Below, one piece after another: positions 1 to 35,532 of a DNA stretch of 64,000 nucleotides. The notes under the pieces are model-generated. The model was not told the origin of the DNA and made no database searches. It saw nothing but the letters and a program-made list of their open reading frames with translations. The stretch lies in contig NC_134032.1 of NCBI RefSeq assembly GCF_964204645.1, positions 10,658,275 through 10,722,274 of the forward strand. The letters are read 5' to 3'. The stretch comes from Tubulanus polymorphus. Its lineage: Eukaryota > Nemertea > Palaeonemertea > Tubulaniformes > Tubulanidae. Numbering within the stretch: the stretch's first letter is position 1; each line of letters opens with the position of its first letter. Both the position numbers and the translations under genes were made by a program.

Positions 1-341
1 TGATCGGGTACTTAAAATTTTGGATTATAAGTTCTTTTTGTCGATAGAATTTTGGGATTTCATTATTTCACAATCAGTGAGAATTCGTACAATCTGTCAG
101 CGTTTTCGATATGAATATTTTTCTACGAAAACGTGAATTTTTTGCGGTATTTATCGTTCGTAATAACCATAACGGACGAAATTTCATCGACATCGACCCG
201 ATTGTTATTGAATCGAAGACGAACCCGTTAGGCCTATCATTCATGATTATGAATTCACGCGCAGTAGGTGGGCGGGCAGGCGGTCGTCTATAGAACGAAA
301 TTCTACGTACGTATTACAGCCCGATAAAATTCAAGCGCGCG

Positions 342-740
342 GCTTTATTTATAAACATACCAGTACACTGACAGTACAAGCGGTGATTGTTGTTTTCAGC
401 GCGTCTGCTGCTAGGAAAATATGACTGTGCGATCTCATTATCAACGCGGCCACATTACACCCTGTATCTATTAATGCGTTAGACGACTGAGCTTCGCCTG
501 GCTGCGGCGAGTGAGTTCTCCATTCATTCAGACACGACGCGACGAGATCCATTCAGAACGTCGAACGTCTAAGCAGTAAGAGTCGACTCTCACTACTCTC
601 TCTCTCCGTCTGACGAAGAAGACTTGTTACTAGTTGATCGGACTATAGGACTAAATCGATTCATTTTAGATTACGTTTTAATTACGGTTATGGATTTCGG
701 TTGTGATAATTGCTGTCGACAACGTTGGCATCGGTTGAAG
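342..740 (+). promoter_or_regulatory. Probable promoter and 5' UTR exon of the EGF/CUB/TSP1 gene
   Basis: A TATA-like stretch (TTTATTTATAAAC) lies near 344-356. The sequence then runs to a good splice donor at 740/741 (TTGAAG followed by GTATGT). The first coding exon begins with ATG directly after an acceptor at 5447, so at least one non-coding upstream exon is required, and this donor is a reasonable candidate. The transcription start is not determined. Assigning this exon to the gene is inference from the donor and distance only. Confidence 0.35.
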
Positions 741-904
741 GTATGTTTACAATCACCCCAGTTTCAAAGGGGGAACATGTTTATAGTACGTTTGTTTTGA
801 ATCGATGAAAGTGAAATTTCAAAAAACTCATACCGATGGAATTAGGTTTAGGGCGAAGGGTTCGGAATTGTGGAATTTGGCCCAATAAACTCGCTCGATT
901 TGGA

Positions 905-1420
905 TCCGACTGTCAAATTTAATACATAAAACCGTGAAACATGATACGGAATTGGATTAAACCTATATAGGCCCAATTATGGAACTGGATCCAGAGTCAT
1001 TATAAAATCTGTAAAATCGTTAATCTGTAGTCAAGTTTAACTCATACATCTGTGGAACTGGAAAACCACATTACTGTAGAATCGGGTCCAAAGTCAAATT
1101 AAACCCACACAACTGTGGAACTGGGTCCTGTGTGATATTAAACCGACACTACTGTGGAACCGGGTCCTGTGTCAAATCAAAAACCACATAACTGTAGAAC
1201 TGAGTCCAGAGTCACATTAACCTGCTCAGAGTTATATTAACCTGCTCAATTTCAAAGCAGGGTCTCCGAGTCAAATTAAACCCACACTACTGTGGACCAG
1301 TAGTGATTCAAATTAAACCCTGGCAACTGTGTAGAACTGGGTCCAGGGTCGAATTAACCCGCTCAATTTCGAAAGAAAGTCGAATCGAACCCAACTGACT
1401 GCGGAACTACCTGTTGGCCC
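905..1420. repeat. Minisatellite, unit about 40 bp, GTTCCACAGTTGTG family (one orientation)
   Basis: Imperfect tandem copies carry the core ACTGTGGAACTGGGTCC followed by an AAATTAAACCCACA-like spacer. The same family in the opposite orientation forms the block at 20140-20600, and a lone degenerate copy lies near 35090-35190. Confidence 0.7.
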
Positions 1421-1552
1421 TCTAATTCAAATTAAAACCGCAAAACAGTGGGATTGGGTCCTGAAAAACTCGCCCACTCTTGTGATAAAACATTCTGTGG
1501 TTTTGCTGTTCACGATTTTTTCGAATAACATTGTACTATACAACAATGCTGT

Positions 1553-1555
<3 letters not shown>

Positions 1556-1609
<54 letters not shown>
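1556..1609. repeat. AT dinucleotide microsatellite
   Basis: An uninterrupted (TA)n run of about 50 bases. It produces a spurious poly-YI open frame on both strands. Confidence 0.95.
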
Positions 1610-1610
<1 letters not shown>

Positions 1611-3124
1611 GCACGATTAATTAGATTCCAGGATGAATTGACCACAATTTCATACATTTCTCGTAAACCGACATTTTTTCTAACTTCCTCAATAATCATA
1701 ATAAACCGGACACAAAGTTTAAACAGTTGGCTGCCACGCGTAAATTTAAATTCATTTGGATGAGAAAAAGCCGGTTTTACGTGAATTCGTATTTTAGTTC
1801 CCGGTACTGATACGGCGATCGTGGTCCCGTCACCGACAAAACAAACCATCATCTATTTTATACGACAACGGCGCGCGTTATTTTTTAAATTATTTCAATT
1901 TTCATCTATTCACGGAACTGATGATAATGGCTGACGTCAAAACAACTTATTATCCATGTTTTTTATAACGTGAATATTCAAATAGAGAATTGCGGTTATT
2001 AGAATTGCTGTGTCTGTCGAAACCCACGCAAATTTCGGATCGCGCGATTTTTCACCGCGAAAGTTACGGTCCATTTTCACAAAAAAGTTGAAATTTTCAC
2101 AAAATTTTCACGAGATTTCCACAAAAATAGTTGAAATTTTCGATCGATTTCTTTTGGTCACTTCACGCTTTCGACGAGGACAATGATTAAACCTTGACTG
2201 TTTTAAGCTCAAACTCATTCGATTCATGAAACTGGACCTAGAGTAATGAACTGAGACCGTTGAAATTGTCATTTTCTAGTTCTAGTTACAAATATCGACC
2301 ACCGAAATTAGTTTTTGAATTATCATTTAGTGCATTCCAAATTGTAATCTTTTTTCCCTGATTCGACCGCTTAATTCATTTGCAAATCTCATGATTTTAA
2401 GATAAAGGTTACCGATTTTCAATTGAGCTAAAAACAGCTCGTACCTTTGGACTACAATTTTTTGCGATAGCTTATCTTATCCTAAGTACACCGTCATAAA
2501 TCAGATTTTGAACTAGAATTGCTTGTTTTCGTGTAATCTAAATCAGTAACAATATTTATGATAATCTTATGAACATTGTTTTTTTCTCGAGTAGGTACGA
2601 ATACGCCGAGCTCTCGTTGCGAATATATTTGACATTTACGATATACAAATGCAGATTTTTTTCCGAGCTGAAATGCGCCGGAGGGTACGCGGGATTCCCC
2701 GCGCGGGAGAGTTCGGTTCGAAAAAATACCCACCAGACGTTTTCCGTCTAAGACGCGCAAAAAAAAACCAGACTCATTGTTTATAAGAAAAGTTTCGCTC
2801 GCGCGCGGCTTAGACTTCCAAGATGCGATGCGTTTAGAGGTACATTTTTAAGCGTAGGTCGACGCATGGAATCTCCGTTAAAAACTGTGAACTAGATATC
2901 GATTTTTTTTTGTCGAGGGCTCGAAAAATTATGATCTAATTTTTGCATCGAATAGTCCACCTCGTGACAGAGCTCAAAAACAATTTTGTCTCTATTCATT
3001 TACATCTATTCATCCCCAGACAGCCTGCCATAAAAACACCCAGCCAGTTACATAAGCTTATTTTTGGCTCAATAGCCTATTTAACAACTTACGTAAATTG
3101 TCAGTTTAAGCTGATTTTAGTTCT

Positions 3125-3620
3125 ATAACCAATCTAACAATTTGAATACCAGTCTAAGTTCATTTTGGTTCTGTAATCAATCCAACAACTTAAATAACCT
3201 GACTAAGTTCATTTTGGTGCTATAACCATTCTAACAACTTATGACCAGTCTAAGCTCATTTTGGTTCTATAACCAATCCAACAATTTGAATACCAGTCTA
3301 AGCTCATTTTGGTTCTATAACCATTCTAACAACTTAAGACCCGTCTAAGCTCATTTTGATTCTATAACCAATCCACTAACATAAATGACCAGGCTAAGCT
3401 CATTTTGGTTCTATACCCAATCTAACAACTAAAGACCGGTCTAAGCTCACTTTGATTCTATAACCAATCTAACAACTTAAATGACCAGGCTAAGCTCATT
3501 TTAGTTCTATAACCAATCCAACAACTTAAGACCAGTCCTAAGTTCATTTTGGTTCTATAACCAATCTTACAACTTAAAGACCCGTCTAAGTACATTTTGG
3601 TTCTAAGAACTTAAAACCAG
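3125..3620. repeat. Minisatellite, unit about 47-55 bp (CAGTCTAAGCTCATTTTGG family)
   Basis: Roughly ten imperfect copies of a unit containing ACCAGTCTAAGCTCATTT, GGTTCTATAACCAAT and CTAACAACTTAA. The same unit recurs at 13200-13330 and 18660-19045, so it is dispersed as well as tandem. Confidence 0.75.
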
Positions 3621-5447
3621 TCTAAATACGTCAGTCTAATTGCTAAAATGTGGTTTAGTAATGATATTGAAGAATTCAAACATTTCATAAAAGCACCAAG
3701 CTCCTTCAATCTCCGTTGAAAATATTTTTTTTAACGTAGAGATTCAGATATTTTTTGCGATGCAGCCGAGATTTGCAAGTGTTCCAGCAGCAGTCGGGTA
3801 CTTGAGCTCATTGTAATGCGATACAAAATGATTGATGATAACGAAAAAGAATTTTTTTTTATCTCCAGACATTTTTATCTGATGATTTCCACGCTGCTAT
3901 CTGGACAAATGTGAACGAGTGCGTCTTACCCTCTCAGCTCCGCGCAGTAACACTATACGCTGCTTTAGGCAAATCGGGGTTCCCGGCCTTGGCTCTAATA
4001 CGGGCCTGGCTTGGTTGAAACCACAATCACGCGGAGACAATTTGGTCCGGGCCAAATTGGCATGGAACAGGTTTGAGTCAAAATTTGACCTGTGCCTAAT
4101 GAGAGAGCGCGTTCACACATAAACCACTCACTCAATACTAAGCAAGTGAGTCACTTCCAGAACCAGTTGCAATTCATTTGTCCCATGCCAAAATTTGGCT
4201 CAGCCCTGGTCTTAAGTTTTTGGTTTGGCTGAACGGGTATGGGTCCATTTAGCACCTGTGTAAACGGTTGTTCCGTGCCAAAAATTCTTGCGCGATCACA
4301 GCTATAGTAATGAAAATTGGGTCCCATTTTAGATCGGTAACCAATGGAATATGAGGCAGGTTTCAATAAACATAATATTCAGTTAACAAATTCTGGTTTA
4401 AGAGTAGCGTATCCGGATTGTAAACTGTCTTCTATATCAGGCTTACAGATTTATGACTTTCCACTGGTAGAGCGTATTCTAGACAAAACTTGTCGGAAAA
4501 GAATTCCCGATTCGGTAGAAACCAATCGAAATCTCCCCTACAAATGGAAACAGACAGGGAGTGATTCGTCGAAGAAGTTGAAGCATAAAACGTATATTTT
4601 TGCTTGCCATGAATTTACCTATCTTGGATGTTCCCCAAAATGGGGGTCAGGCAGGGGTCTCAACGAGCCTCTTTTGTCCATTGTGAAATCAATATTTTTT
4701 TAAATGAAAAAAAAATACAAGTTTTCACTTGACAACAATTCAGATTTGAGATGATAAGATTTAAGAGTGGGATCACAACCTGCTGTCTGTGCATATAGGC
4801 CCACGGCCTTCTTTAATGGTAAATAACTTAGTTCCACCAGAATTGGGAAAAACTTGGGAATTTTGAAATATTTGTGAAATTTGTTTACATTTCGCGTATG
4901 ACATCTGCCAAGGGCAACTTTCTTCAGCAATTTCCCTTGAAAATCACCTTTATCAACCAATTACCTCTAAAATATTGACTGGATCATGATGGCGTCTGTT
5001 CATTTCCATTCGGGGAAATCGAAAAAAAAATCACCCAGATGAAATATTTGGGAAAAACCATGGAATTTTTAATTCATGTAACTGTGGGAACGATGAAATA
5101 ATGATTTATGATATGATATGATATTTAACCCCTATATACAAAACAAGTGTAATTTACATGTTGCATATAGTTGTTATGAAATGAAATAGTGAATCTGACC
5201 CTATAAAATTCAAACCGGCCCTTGAAAAATCCAGGGGGATGCCCATGCTTATGTACCTATTGGTAAATAAGAGAATAAGATTAGTAGGATTAAAAGTTCT
5301 ACTAATTTGTACTTTATTACCGCGGATTAATGGATCGAATGGATTAATGAGTTAATCCGGCGGTACCTCGTGTACTATAATATTCATACGCACATGGTTT
5401 CAATATTAAGCCTTTAATCATATTTCGTTTATATTTATTTATTACAG

Positions 5448-27975
<22,528 letters not shown>

Positions 27976-28241
27976 TCATCAGCGCCGGCGACAGACGGAC
28001 GATAGAATATCATAAACGAAACGAAAAAAAAAAAAATGACCGCGGCATCGGTCGGAATCGAGGAGAAAATGTTTTAGGAAAATTAAAGATAAAGCAATTT
28101 CTACTGTAAACAGAAGGTTTTCCGACCGCTAAATCGCGACATATCAACCCAGAAAAAAGGACGGCCGCTTTTTCCGTGTAAAAAGCTTCGCGCTGGCGGA
28201 TTGACAAGCTTTCTTCGAGCTGAAACTTCAATGGTGCTTTT

Positions 28242-28247
28242 AATAAA
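28242..28247 (+). terminator. Polyadenylation signal AATAAA for the EGF/CUB/TSP1 gene
   Basis: A canonical AATAAA lies 267 bases after the stop codon and is followed by a GT-rich stretch (TTGTGTC). It is the first AATAAA on the plus strand after the stop that I found, so the transcript probably ends near 28,265. Confidence 0.5.
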
Positions 28248-28491
28248 CTATACTTGTGTCTCATTCGATGTGCATTGACAAAAGACATTGACGATTATAT
28301 TTGTTGCCTCGCACTTGTAAATTATGCGATCCAGCCTCCCGGACTCGGAAGTAGAATAATCAACTGAGGCGCCATCCTTTGGCGATATTACCGATACCGA
28401 AATACGCGCCAGGCCTCTTGTTCTGAGAATAAATTCTCGGTGGACTGGGAAAAGTTATTCGCCTGTTACAGGATGTGTAGGATTAAGCCCA

Positions 28492-28785
28492 TCCTTCCTT
28501 GGCAGGGATTGGAACCTGATGGCATAGCTACACTCAGCCACGGCACGAAACCCTGCCACACTAGACCGGGTGCGCAGGTTTGCTGCAAATATCTTGTGGT
28601 ACCAATCAGATTGCCAGTTTTACAATCGCTGAGGCAATAAAGTAAACTATAAATGAAAAAGAAGGGCTAGAATAAAACGGGTTTTCTCATTGGCTCAAAT
28701 TACACTCGGTTTAGTGTGGCAGGGTTTCGCACTGTGGTCAGTCTCGACGCCATCAGGTTTGAATCCCTACCAGAGGGGGGATGGA
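28492..28785. mobile_element. MITE with tRNA B-box-like arms, copy 2
   Basis: The left arm begins CTTGGCAGGGATTGGAACCT, and the right arm contains CAGGTTTGAATCCCTACCAG. The arms pair as in 14272-14578, including CCTGCCACACTAGACCGGGT on the left and its complement on the right. Confidence 0.7.
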
Positions 28786-31485
28786 TTAAGCCAAGCGCAC
28801 AGTCGTGACAGTGTGTTGAATTTTGCGAGTAAAATTATGGATGGCTCTGCGAAAGACTTAGTGCGCTAAAAGTACTGGGTACATGTTCTTGCCGAAATAA
28901 CTGCAACCAGGTTGAAAACTTTGCGCGAAATCGGTATTTCAGAGATCAAATTGGTCTGTGCTAAAGCGCGTACGAGTTGCGCGAAGTGTAGCGTTGAAAG
29001 GTTTCAATTTTGAGAAATCGTTCAGATCCCATTGTTCGTATCTTCCACTGTAAACGTCTGCTTTAAACGTGAATATATTATGCTAATTAAGATCTCTCTC
29101 CGTGTGTGTACGTGTGCGTGTGTTACGCGATTAGAAATTTGGTCCGCGGCTAAAGAAAAATCTTCGAGAAAACGATAACGAAATGCGCTTTCATTCCAAA
29201 CTTTTCGTACGCGTGCGATCGCTGCGACTCCGTGAAAGGGTTGCGTGTGTGTCGAATTTCAGTTTGCTTAGACACAAGCTTAGAAATATATTGAAATATA
29301 TCGAATACGAACTAGAGCAGAAGGTACTTTCCAAGAAAGAAATTCTTTTTTATTAAATACTGCGATCATGACTTATGCTCGTGAACGTTGAATACTTGCC
29401 GTCAGTCGTACATAGAAGTTTCTACGACGTTTAAAAAGTGTGATGTTCTAATATTTCTAGTCAATTCGACTTTAATAATGTTTTTTGCCTCTTTAAAAAC
29501 CAGGACCCCGGCTTCTCAGGAAGTTTATAAGAATTCGGTAGAGTGGATTTTTACTCCGAACTCATGAAACGGATCCTGGTTAAACGGATCGTCGAAATTG
29601 TCATTTCCGCACCTGTAAAAATGCATTTCTCTTATGAACTATGTGTCAAATTTTTCTTTGAAATCGACTTTTTCAGAAAAGATTTCAGCTGCTATTAAAT
29701 CCCTAGATGACACCAAATCAAAATTAGCGTAGTCACTTTATGGCTACAAATGATAGACGGCACTTGATGATGTCATAGGGGGATCTATGGTGCTTTCATG
29801 ACGAATGTATGCATGGGGGTTGGGGGTTGACTGTGTGGCAAAAATTAGCCTCGATATTTGAATCCCTGCAGGGAAGGAATGTGTTTCTAACCATGACTTT
29901 AATGAGCTCAGGAAATCGATGTAGTTTGATTCGTGTAATATTGTTTGCTTGGCTTTTTCAATGTGACCGGCTATATTTTAGGCGTCTACGTCAATCCAGA
30001 GGTAATTTATCTGGCACAGCTTAATCAAGATAACCGACGAGTTCGAAGTCGGAACATACACAAAGTCGTGGAAGTCAAAACGCTTCGTCTGTTTTTCTCT
30101 AAAAAATCATGGATTCTCGAAAAATCGCTAGATTATGTTTTTGCTCTATATCTTGATGTACATGAAAAAGAAACCAAACATTTCTATCACATAAAAAGCA
30201 CCGAACGTTATCAGATCTCGGGGTAATGATTCTGAAAGGCTGCTACAGTCGTTAAAGAGTTGGACATTTTCGATCATAGAGTCGAAATTCCCAATATTGG
30301 TTTCAACTTTGCAGTCAAATTCACCTGGCAACTGTGAGTCAATAACTGTGAAGAAAATACTAACTAGTTCATCCCTACTGCGGTAATGATTGTAACCTTT
30401 ATAAGTCAAATCTAACTTGCAACAGGGGAACTGGGTCCCGACCCCTTGATATATATCTCCTATTAATATATTTATAATAATAATTATTATTATAATTATT
30501 ATCAATATCGTTATTCAAAGCTTTTATATGTAATTTTATAAGATGTTTGCTACATTAACCTCGCTGATTTTCAAACATACTGAGAATTCCGTGCCATTTT
30601 TTCGTTTCTATTGATGACGCAGCATTTTTTCGTACCCGAATTAGAACCGCCATGTTCGGCAATTTTTCTACGCAAAAAAAATAAATGAAACGTATTTCTG
30701 AATTTCGAGGTGATTAGAAAAAGCGATATTTCCTGACCGAGTGACTGCAGCAAAAATCTTTTTCTGTCCCCGAAAAAACTGAAGTTCCACTGTGAGATGA
30801 TATTTTGGGAAATCGTGATCAGAAATATATGGCTTACCTTTCATATGATCATCGTAGTTAGATTAGATTTTGATCAGAAAATGATTCCATTTTGTAAATG
30901 CGACAAGAGTCTTGTGTGATCGGGTGATGAATGTTTTGATGACGAATGTAAAGATCTTTTTCTTTATTGTATGTTTTTTCTTCTTTTTTTTATTATCATT
31001 GCATTTATGCATTTTTGTTGTTGTGATATTAGTGTGCGTAGATGTTATACCGCAGTGTACTGTTAAAGTTGCGGTTAGGTACAATTCTGAGATATTTCGT
31101 ACTTCTGATGCTATGCTAATAGGCACCATTTTGAGATATCTCTGATCTATGTAAGGCATCACTGTGAGAATATGTATAGTTTCAATGCTATGTCAGGTTT
31201 TGTTTTGATAAAAATAAACAAATGAATCCTTTAAATGGAAATCAATGTACACACAAAATGAATACATACCGTACTTAGGAGATGATTAGCAATAGATTCG
31301 TGTTGGGTACCGTTTTGAGGTATATAGAGCTGATATCTCATAGTTCTGATATATTGTACAAGCAATTGATGTTACATTGACTTATATGGTAACTAGCATA
31401 ACTAGAAGTATAGCCGCGATCGCACGGGCGTTTTTGGCCTCGAACAACTGTTCACACGGGTGCCAAATGTGCCCGTGCCTGTCTG

Positions 31486-31733
31486 CAGGGACCAATCTAA
31501 GCACTTGTCTGATTGCCCGGGACAAGTATATTCTCATTAGGGCGTGTAGGTTATCATTATCACTTGTCCACCGGGCTAGTGCAATCTAATGTCTCAAAGC
31601 TTTTTTCCCCAATCGATGATTGTGCCACCAATCCCATTGCCTGTGTAGGGCAAGTTTATTTTTGAGAGGGCAAGTGAAATTTCAGACATGCTTGCCTCCG
31701 GGCAAGTGGCTTTATTCCTTAGATCGGACCCTG
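31486..31733. mobile_element. Non-autonomous DNA element of 248 bp, hAT-like ends
   Basis: The ends are inverted: CAGGGACCAATCTAAG on the left and TTAGATCGGACCCTG on the right. Internal GGGCAAGT words repeat. The flanks TGTCTG / TGTTTG give at best an imperfect target duplication, so the superfamily is uncertain. Confidence 0.5.
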
Positions 31734-33102
31734 TGTTTGGCCCAGGCCAAATTTTGCAACTGATATAGCGCTTGAACTATGAGATAATCCAAAATGGCAA
31801 CTGGTAATAACACTGGAACTAGATATCTAGATAACTTGGACTGATAAATACATGATATAAGTTTGTGCAATAGAAAATCCACCCTATATATACATATAAT
31901 ATAGCCCTGAAATCTGCCATCTTTCAATTATATGTTTTGTATTGGTACTTGATGAATAAAATGCTTATTTGTATTGATAAAATGAATGATCCTGGAATGT
32001 GGTGAATGCAGATGATTAGTTATCTTGAATGTTATGAATTGTTATCGATATATAAAAGAAGTATTTTACACAGCGAAATAGCTGTCAATCATGTAAACTG
32101 TAATCAATTTAGCTTTTTGCTTGCTTATCGTTTTAAATAGTAAGATTGCGCAAGGAGCGAATCTTAATCATCTATCGGTGTAATCAGTTTTTAGATAATT
32201 TGATTCAAGAATTTGGATTGTTTAGTTTGCTTTCATTAAGCTGTTGATTGATTTCTCGAGAAAATAATGCAAATGAAGAAGCTGGGGACGCATGTGGCTC
32301 CCCCTCCCGATAGGTTGTTGAACAAATAATATCATTGTATTTTTCTCTTAGACATGAGAAACCCCTACGTCTCGGCACCCGCCCCCACACTGTGAACAAA
32401 ATGGTTTGATTAACTTCAGTTGATTTTTTAATTAAGCTGTGTGAGTAATTCTTGAATGCGTTTTCTTTTTTTTTAAAGTTATGTTATGTGTTTTATTGAT
32501 ACAGCTCTGTATAAAATGCAGGTTAATAAAGATAATAATTATCATTATGGTAATCGTCATACTGAATTTTGATTTAGGTTTTCTTCTATGTAGTTCTCAT
32601 ATATCAGGATCACTCATCAACACCGATACTGGACTTGAACCATTGACTTCCCTTGTTTAGCAGAATTTGAAAAATCATTATCAAATATAGCCACAAAGCA
32701 GCGAATGTGAGTTTTTTCCTGCACAGCCATGCATTGCACATTCAAAAAGATGGGTTTATAGAATTTGTACTGATGGGATTCGAACCTGATGTGGTGACTG
32801 GTCCAACTACGTCAACATATTATGTCCTCCTGAAAATAACTGGCTGTAAGCTGTTGCCGCAGTCGATCAAGAGTCCGAGTCGGCAGTATTCAAGTGGTTC
32901 TGACTGACGCGCGTAGTTGGCACTTCATTTCGGTCGGTTTTCACGGAAAACTGACGCATGCTAACGGTTGTTTTTGTCAGCGTTGAACATAAATTGGGAA
33001 CACTCCTAATTATTCTGGCTTAAAAAAGATTTACGATTTTGAATTTTTTGATATATTACAAAAAACATCGTTTAAATGAATATACACGTATTGATAACTT
33101 TC

Positions 33103-33420
33103 TAATGTCTATTTATTAATTGATGAGACCTGTTTTTCTGGGATATTTTGCTTACTTTTTGGGGTACATACCTCATTTATGTCTTAACAGAATGCCAAAA
33201 ATCGCGGACAACAACTGAATATCCGATATATTTCCAGTTCTGTACCAATTAGATGGATTGGCAAAAAGACTCCTTAAGTCCAATTGAATGAGAGAGAAAA
33301 TCCTCCATTTTGTGAAATTTCTTGAATTTTTACATTGTCACCATGCCTACGAAATGAAGTTATTTTTCTTGTGGGGTCTCAACAACTAAATCAGGGTGGC
33401 GTAGGCATGGTAACAATGTT
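33103..33420. mobile_element. Truncated copy of the 546-bp foldback element
   Basis: The sequence from TAATGTCTATTTATTAATTG to the GGCATGGTAACAATG loop matches the palindromic element at 51078-51623 almost exactly. Most of one arm is missing here. Confidence 0.7.
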
Positions 33421-33586
33421 CAAATCATTATTAGACATTTCATTAGTAAGTACATCATCTACGTTTAACTAACTTACCCAAGCCCTCGACTGCCAGATAA
33501 AGAATCCCTCGACTGCCACAGGAGCATTCTCAACTCACCATATTGATATATGGAAATCGAATTGAATTCTTTACTAAGGATCTAAT

Positions 33587-34049
33587 GATTTTAGTTCAGT
33601 GAAAATCCGCCAGAGGGGTAGAGCATTGAAATGCACTCTAGACCCCAGACATATCTACAAAAACCTTCAGAAATGAAAATACAAGTGTTTTGAAAACGAA
33701 AACATCTCTGAATCCAAAATCTGTACCAATTACTCTTGAATTAAGTAATTTGGCAACGTATAATCTAATCTATAGAGAAACGACTGTATTATCATCTGAT
33801 ACCAGTTTTACCGTTTTCTGGCGTAGAATTTCTATAATTCAGTCGTTTCTAAATAACTTCAAATACGTTACGAAAATAATTACGTTGCCTTAATGATAAA
33901 TTTACGAGTAATATGAATAAGTTTTGAATTCATCGATGCATTCAAAACACTGTTTATTTTCATTTCGGGGGTTTTTCCAATTTTCTCTTGGGTCTAAAGG
34001 GTATTTTGATGCTCTACCCCCTCTGTCGGATTTTCACTGAACTAAAATC
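33587..34049. mobile_element. Inverted-repeat element of 463 bp (GATTTTAGTTCAGTGAAAAT ends)
   Basis: Terminal inverted repeats of about 40 bases start GATTTTAGTTCAGTGAAAAT and include TAGAGCAT. The internal part (AATCTGT.CCAATTACTCTTG, TCATCTGATACCAGTTT) recurs near 63475-63720, so this is a dispersed family. Its internal open frame of about 67 codons shows no recognisable domain. Confidence 0.65.
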
Positions 34050-34654
34050 ACAATACATGCTTTGTGTAGATTCTATACGCAGTTTGATATACGCTATTGA
34101 TTGATCCGAGAGTCCATCCCATAAGCTGAAGAGGATAATCAGGGGTGTCTTGGGTTCAAATCCAGCCTATATATATTGATTCCATCTAGTCCTGATACTA
34201 AAAATGAAAAATGAGGATAGCCAAATGGCCAGGCACGGTCTCTCGCTACTAGATCACAGTTATTTGCTGTCAGAAAAAGTCCAAAATTAGTTAAGGTTCG
34301 AATCGTAATTATTACAGCTTAAAAGAAACCAATTCGATTTGTCTAGTTTATATAGCAGATAATGATAATTTGTTTATTTTCCTTTTTCAACTGATTACAA
34401 ATGATAATATGTATACATTTGTTATTTTCTAAAAGATGTCTTCATGCATAGGTAGAAAAATATACATTTACGTTAATCGAAGAAGTCCCGCAATTCGAAC
34501 GCAAAATAACGCAAAATAAAATATGAATAAATAAGCAAATAAATAAGCAAATATAAGTCGGTTTACCAACCCCGAATATCCATTTGATGTCTTCGCAGCG
34601 TATAGCTGTTTAACAATTCATTTGCGATTCAATGGGGTACTCGTGCCGCTACTG

Positions 34655-34945
34655 TGGCAATCGAGGTTCGCGAGCGGTTACTCGCGGTCTTCCGCATTCG
34701 ATTTCTTCTACATTTTAATTAAAACCGAATTAACTTTTCTTGAATCAATCAATTATTAATGAAAACTGTACCTATATCTTATTAGAGAAATGAATCCATT
34801 GTATATTTGGAGGGTGCTGTGATGATATACGGATTTGGAAGTCTAAAGATTCGGTTCAAAGTTAATTGAAATAGAACGAATTTTGACAACGTAAGGCCGA
34901 GTGCTATCTGGTGGGATAGCTGGTGTTGTGAGTTCCCCATTTACA
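34655..34945 (+). mobile_element. Dispersed element ending GGTGGGATAGCTGGTGTTGT, copy 1
   Basis: The sequence from ACTGTGGCAATCGAGG to GGTGGGATAGCTGGTGTTGT matches 37085-37690 (same orientation) and 39355-39637 (opposite orientation). No coding frame was found. Confidence 0.6.
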
Positions 34946-35446
34946 ACATTACCGTAGTCACAAACGATACTGTACGGCAGCAAGCGGGGGATAGGTTTTT
35001 TTTCATCGAGGATCAAATCTACTTATACACAATGCAAAATCAGAGAAATACCGAAGCGTCCTGGAGACATGAAAAAAGATCTAGATCCAATTCCACAGTT
35101 GTGAGTTAGAGTTAACTCTGAGCTAAAATTAGTTCATTTTCAATTAGTTAAAGTTAAATCTTAACTCACAGTTGTGAAACTGGGTCCTATAGTATTATCT
35201 ATGAATTGGAAAAACGAATTCAGTTTTTTTGATGAGATATAACTTGTAAGAAACTCGATTTTACACTTGAAGTACAGATCTTAAATATGATCATTTGGGC
35301 ACGATGAAAATTTTAGGGGCGGTTCGGTCGCTCTGTCTGCCATTGGGAAAAATATTATATACTGCAATTGCTTTATCGAGTTTCTGACGAGTTATATCTC
35401 ATTAAAAAATTAAAACATGAATTCGATTTTTTAAATTGATAACTCA

Positions 35447-35452
35447 TTTATT
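35447..35452 (-). terminator. Polyadenylation signal for the GPI-type gene
   Basis: AATAAA on the minus strand lies 81 bases beyond the stop codon of the C-terminal exon. Confidence 0.5.
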
Positions 35453-35532
35453 CATTTTTCTTTCCGCACGTCCCCAGGACGCATGCGTAGATGAATATAT
35501 TATCATCGAATGTGTTACCCAATAAGATTGGT

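Larger units (their letters stand above)
741..5447 (+). other. Putative intron 1 of the EGF/CUB/TSP1 gene, repeat-rich
   Basis: No convincing coding exon was seen. The stretch holds a GTTCCACAGTTGTG-type minisatellite (about 905-1420), an AT microsatellite (about 1556-1609) and a second minisatellite (about 3125-3620). The remainder is AT-rich unique-looking sequence. It ends in a good acceptor (TTATTTATTACAG) at 5447. Confidence 0.4.
28266..35446. other. Intergenic region, repeats only
   Basis: This lies between the 3' end of the plus-strand receptor gene and the 3' end of the minus-strand GPI-type gene (convergent genes). It contains inverted-repeat elements at 28492-28785, 31486-31733, 33103-33420 and 33587-34049, and one copy of a transposable element near 34655-34945. 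A G/T-rich tract sits near 29095-29130. No frame had coding character. Confidence 0.6.

Noticed and set aside
1427-1852. Open frames of 93-141 codons on both strands
   Set aside because: Their length comes from a (TA)n run that is open in several frames.
3125-3620. CRISPR-like array
   Set aside because: The repeats are imperfect, spacers are themselves repeated, and the genome is animal. It is a minisatellite.
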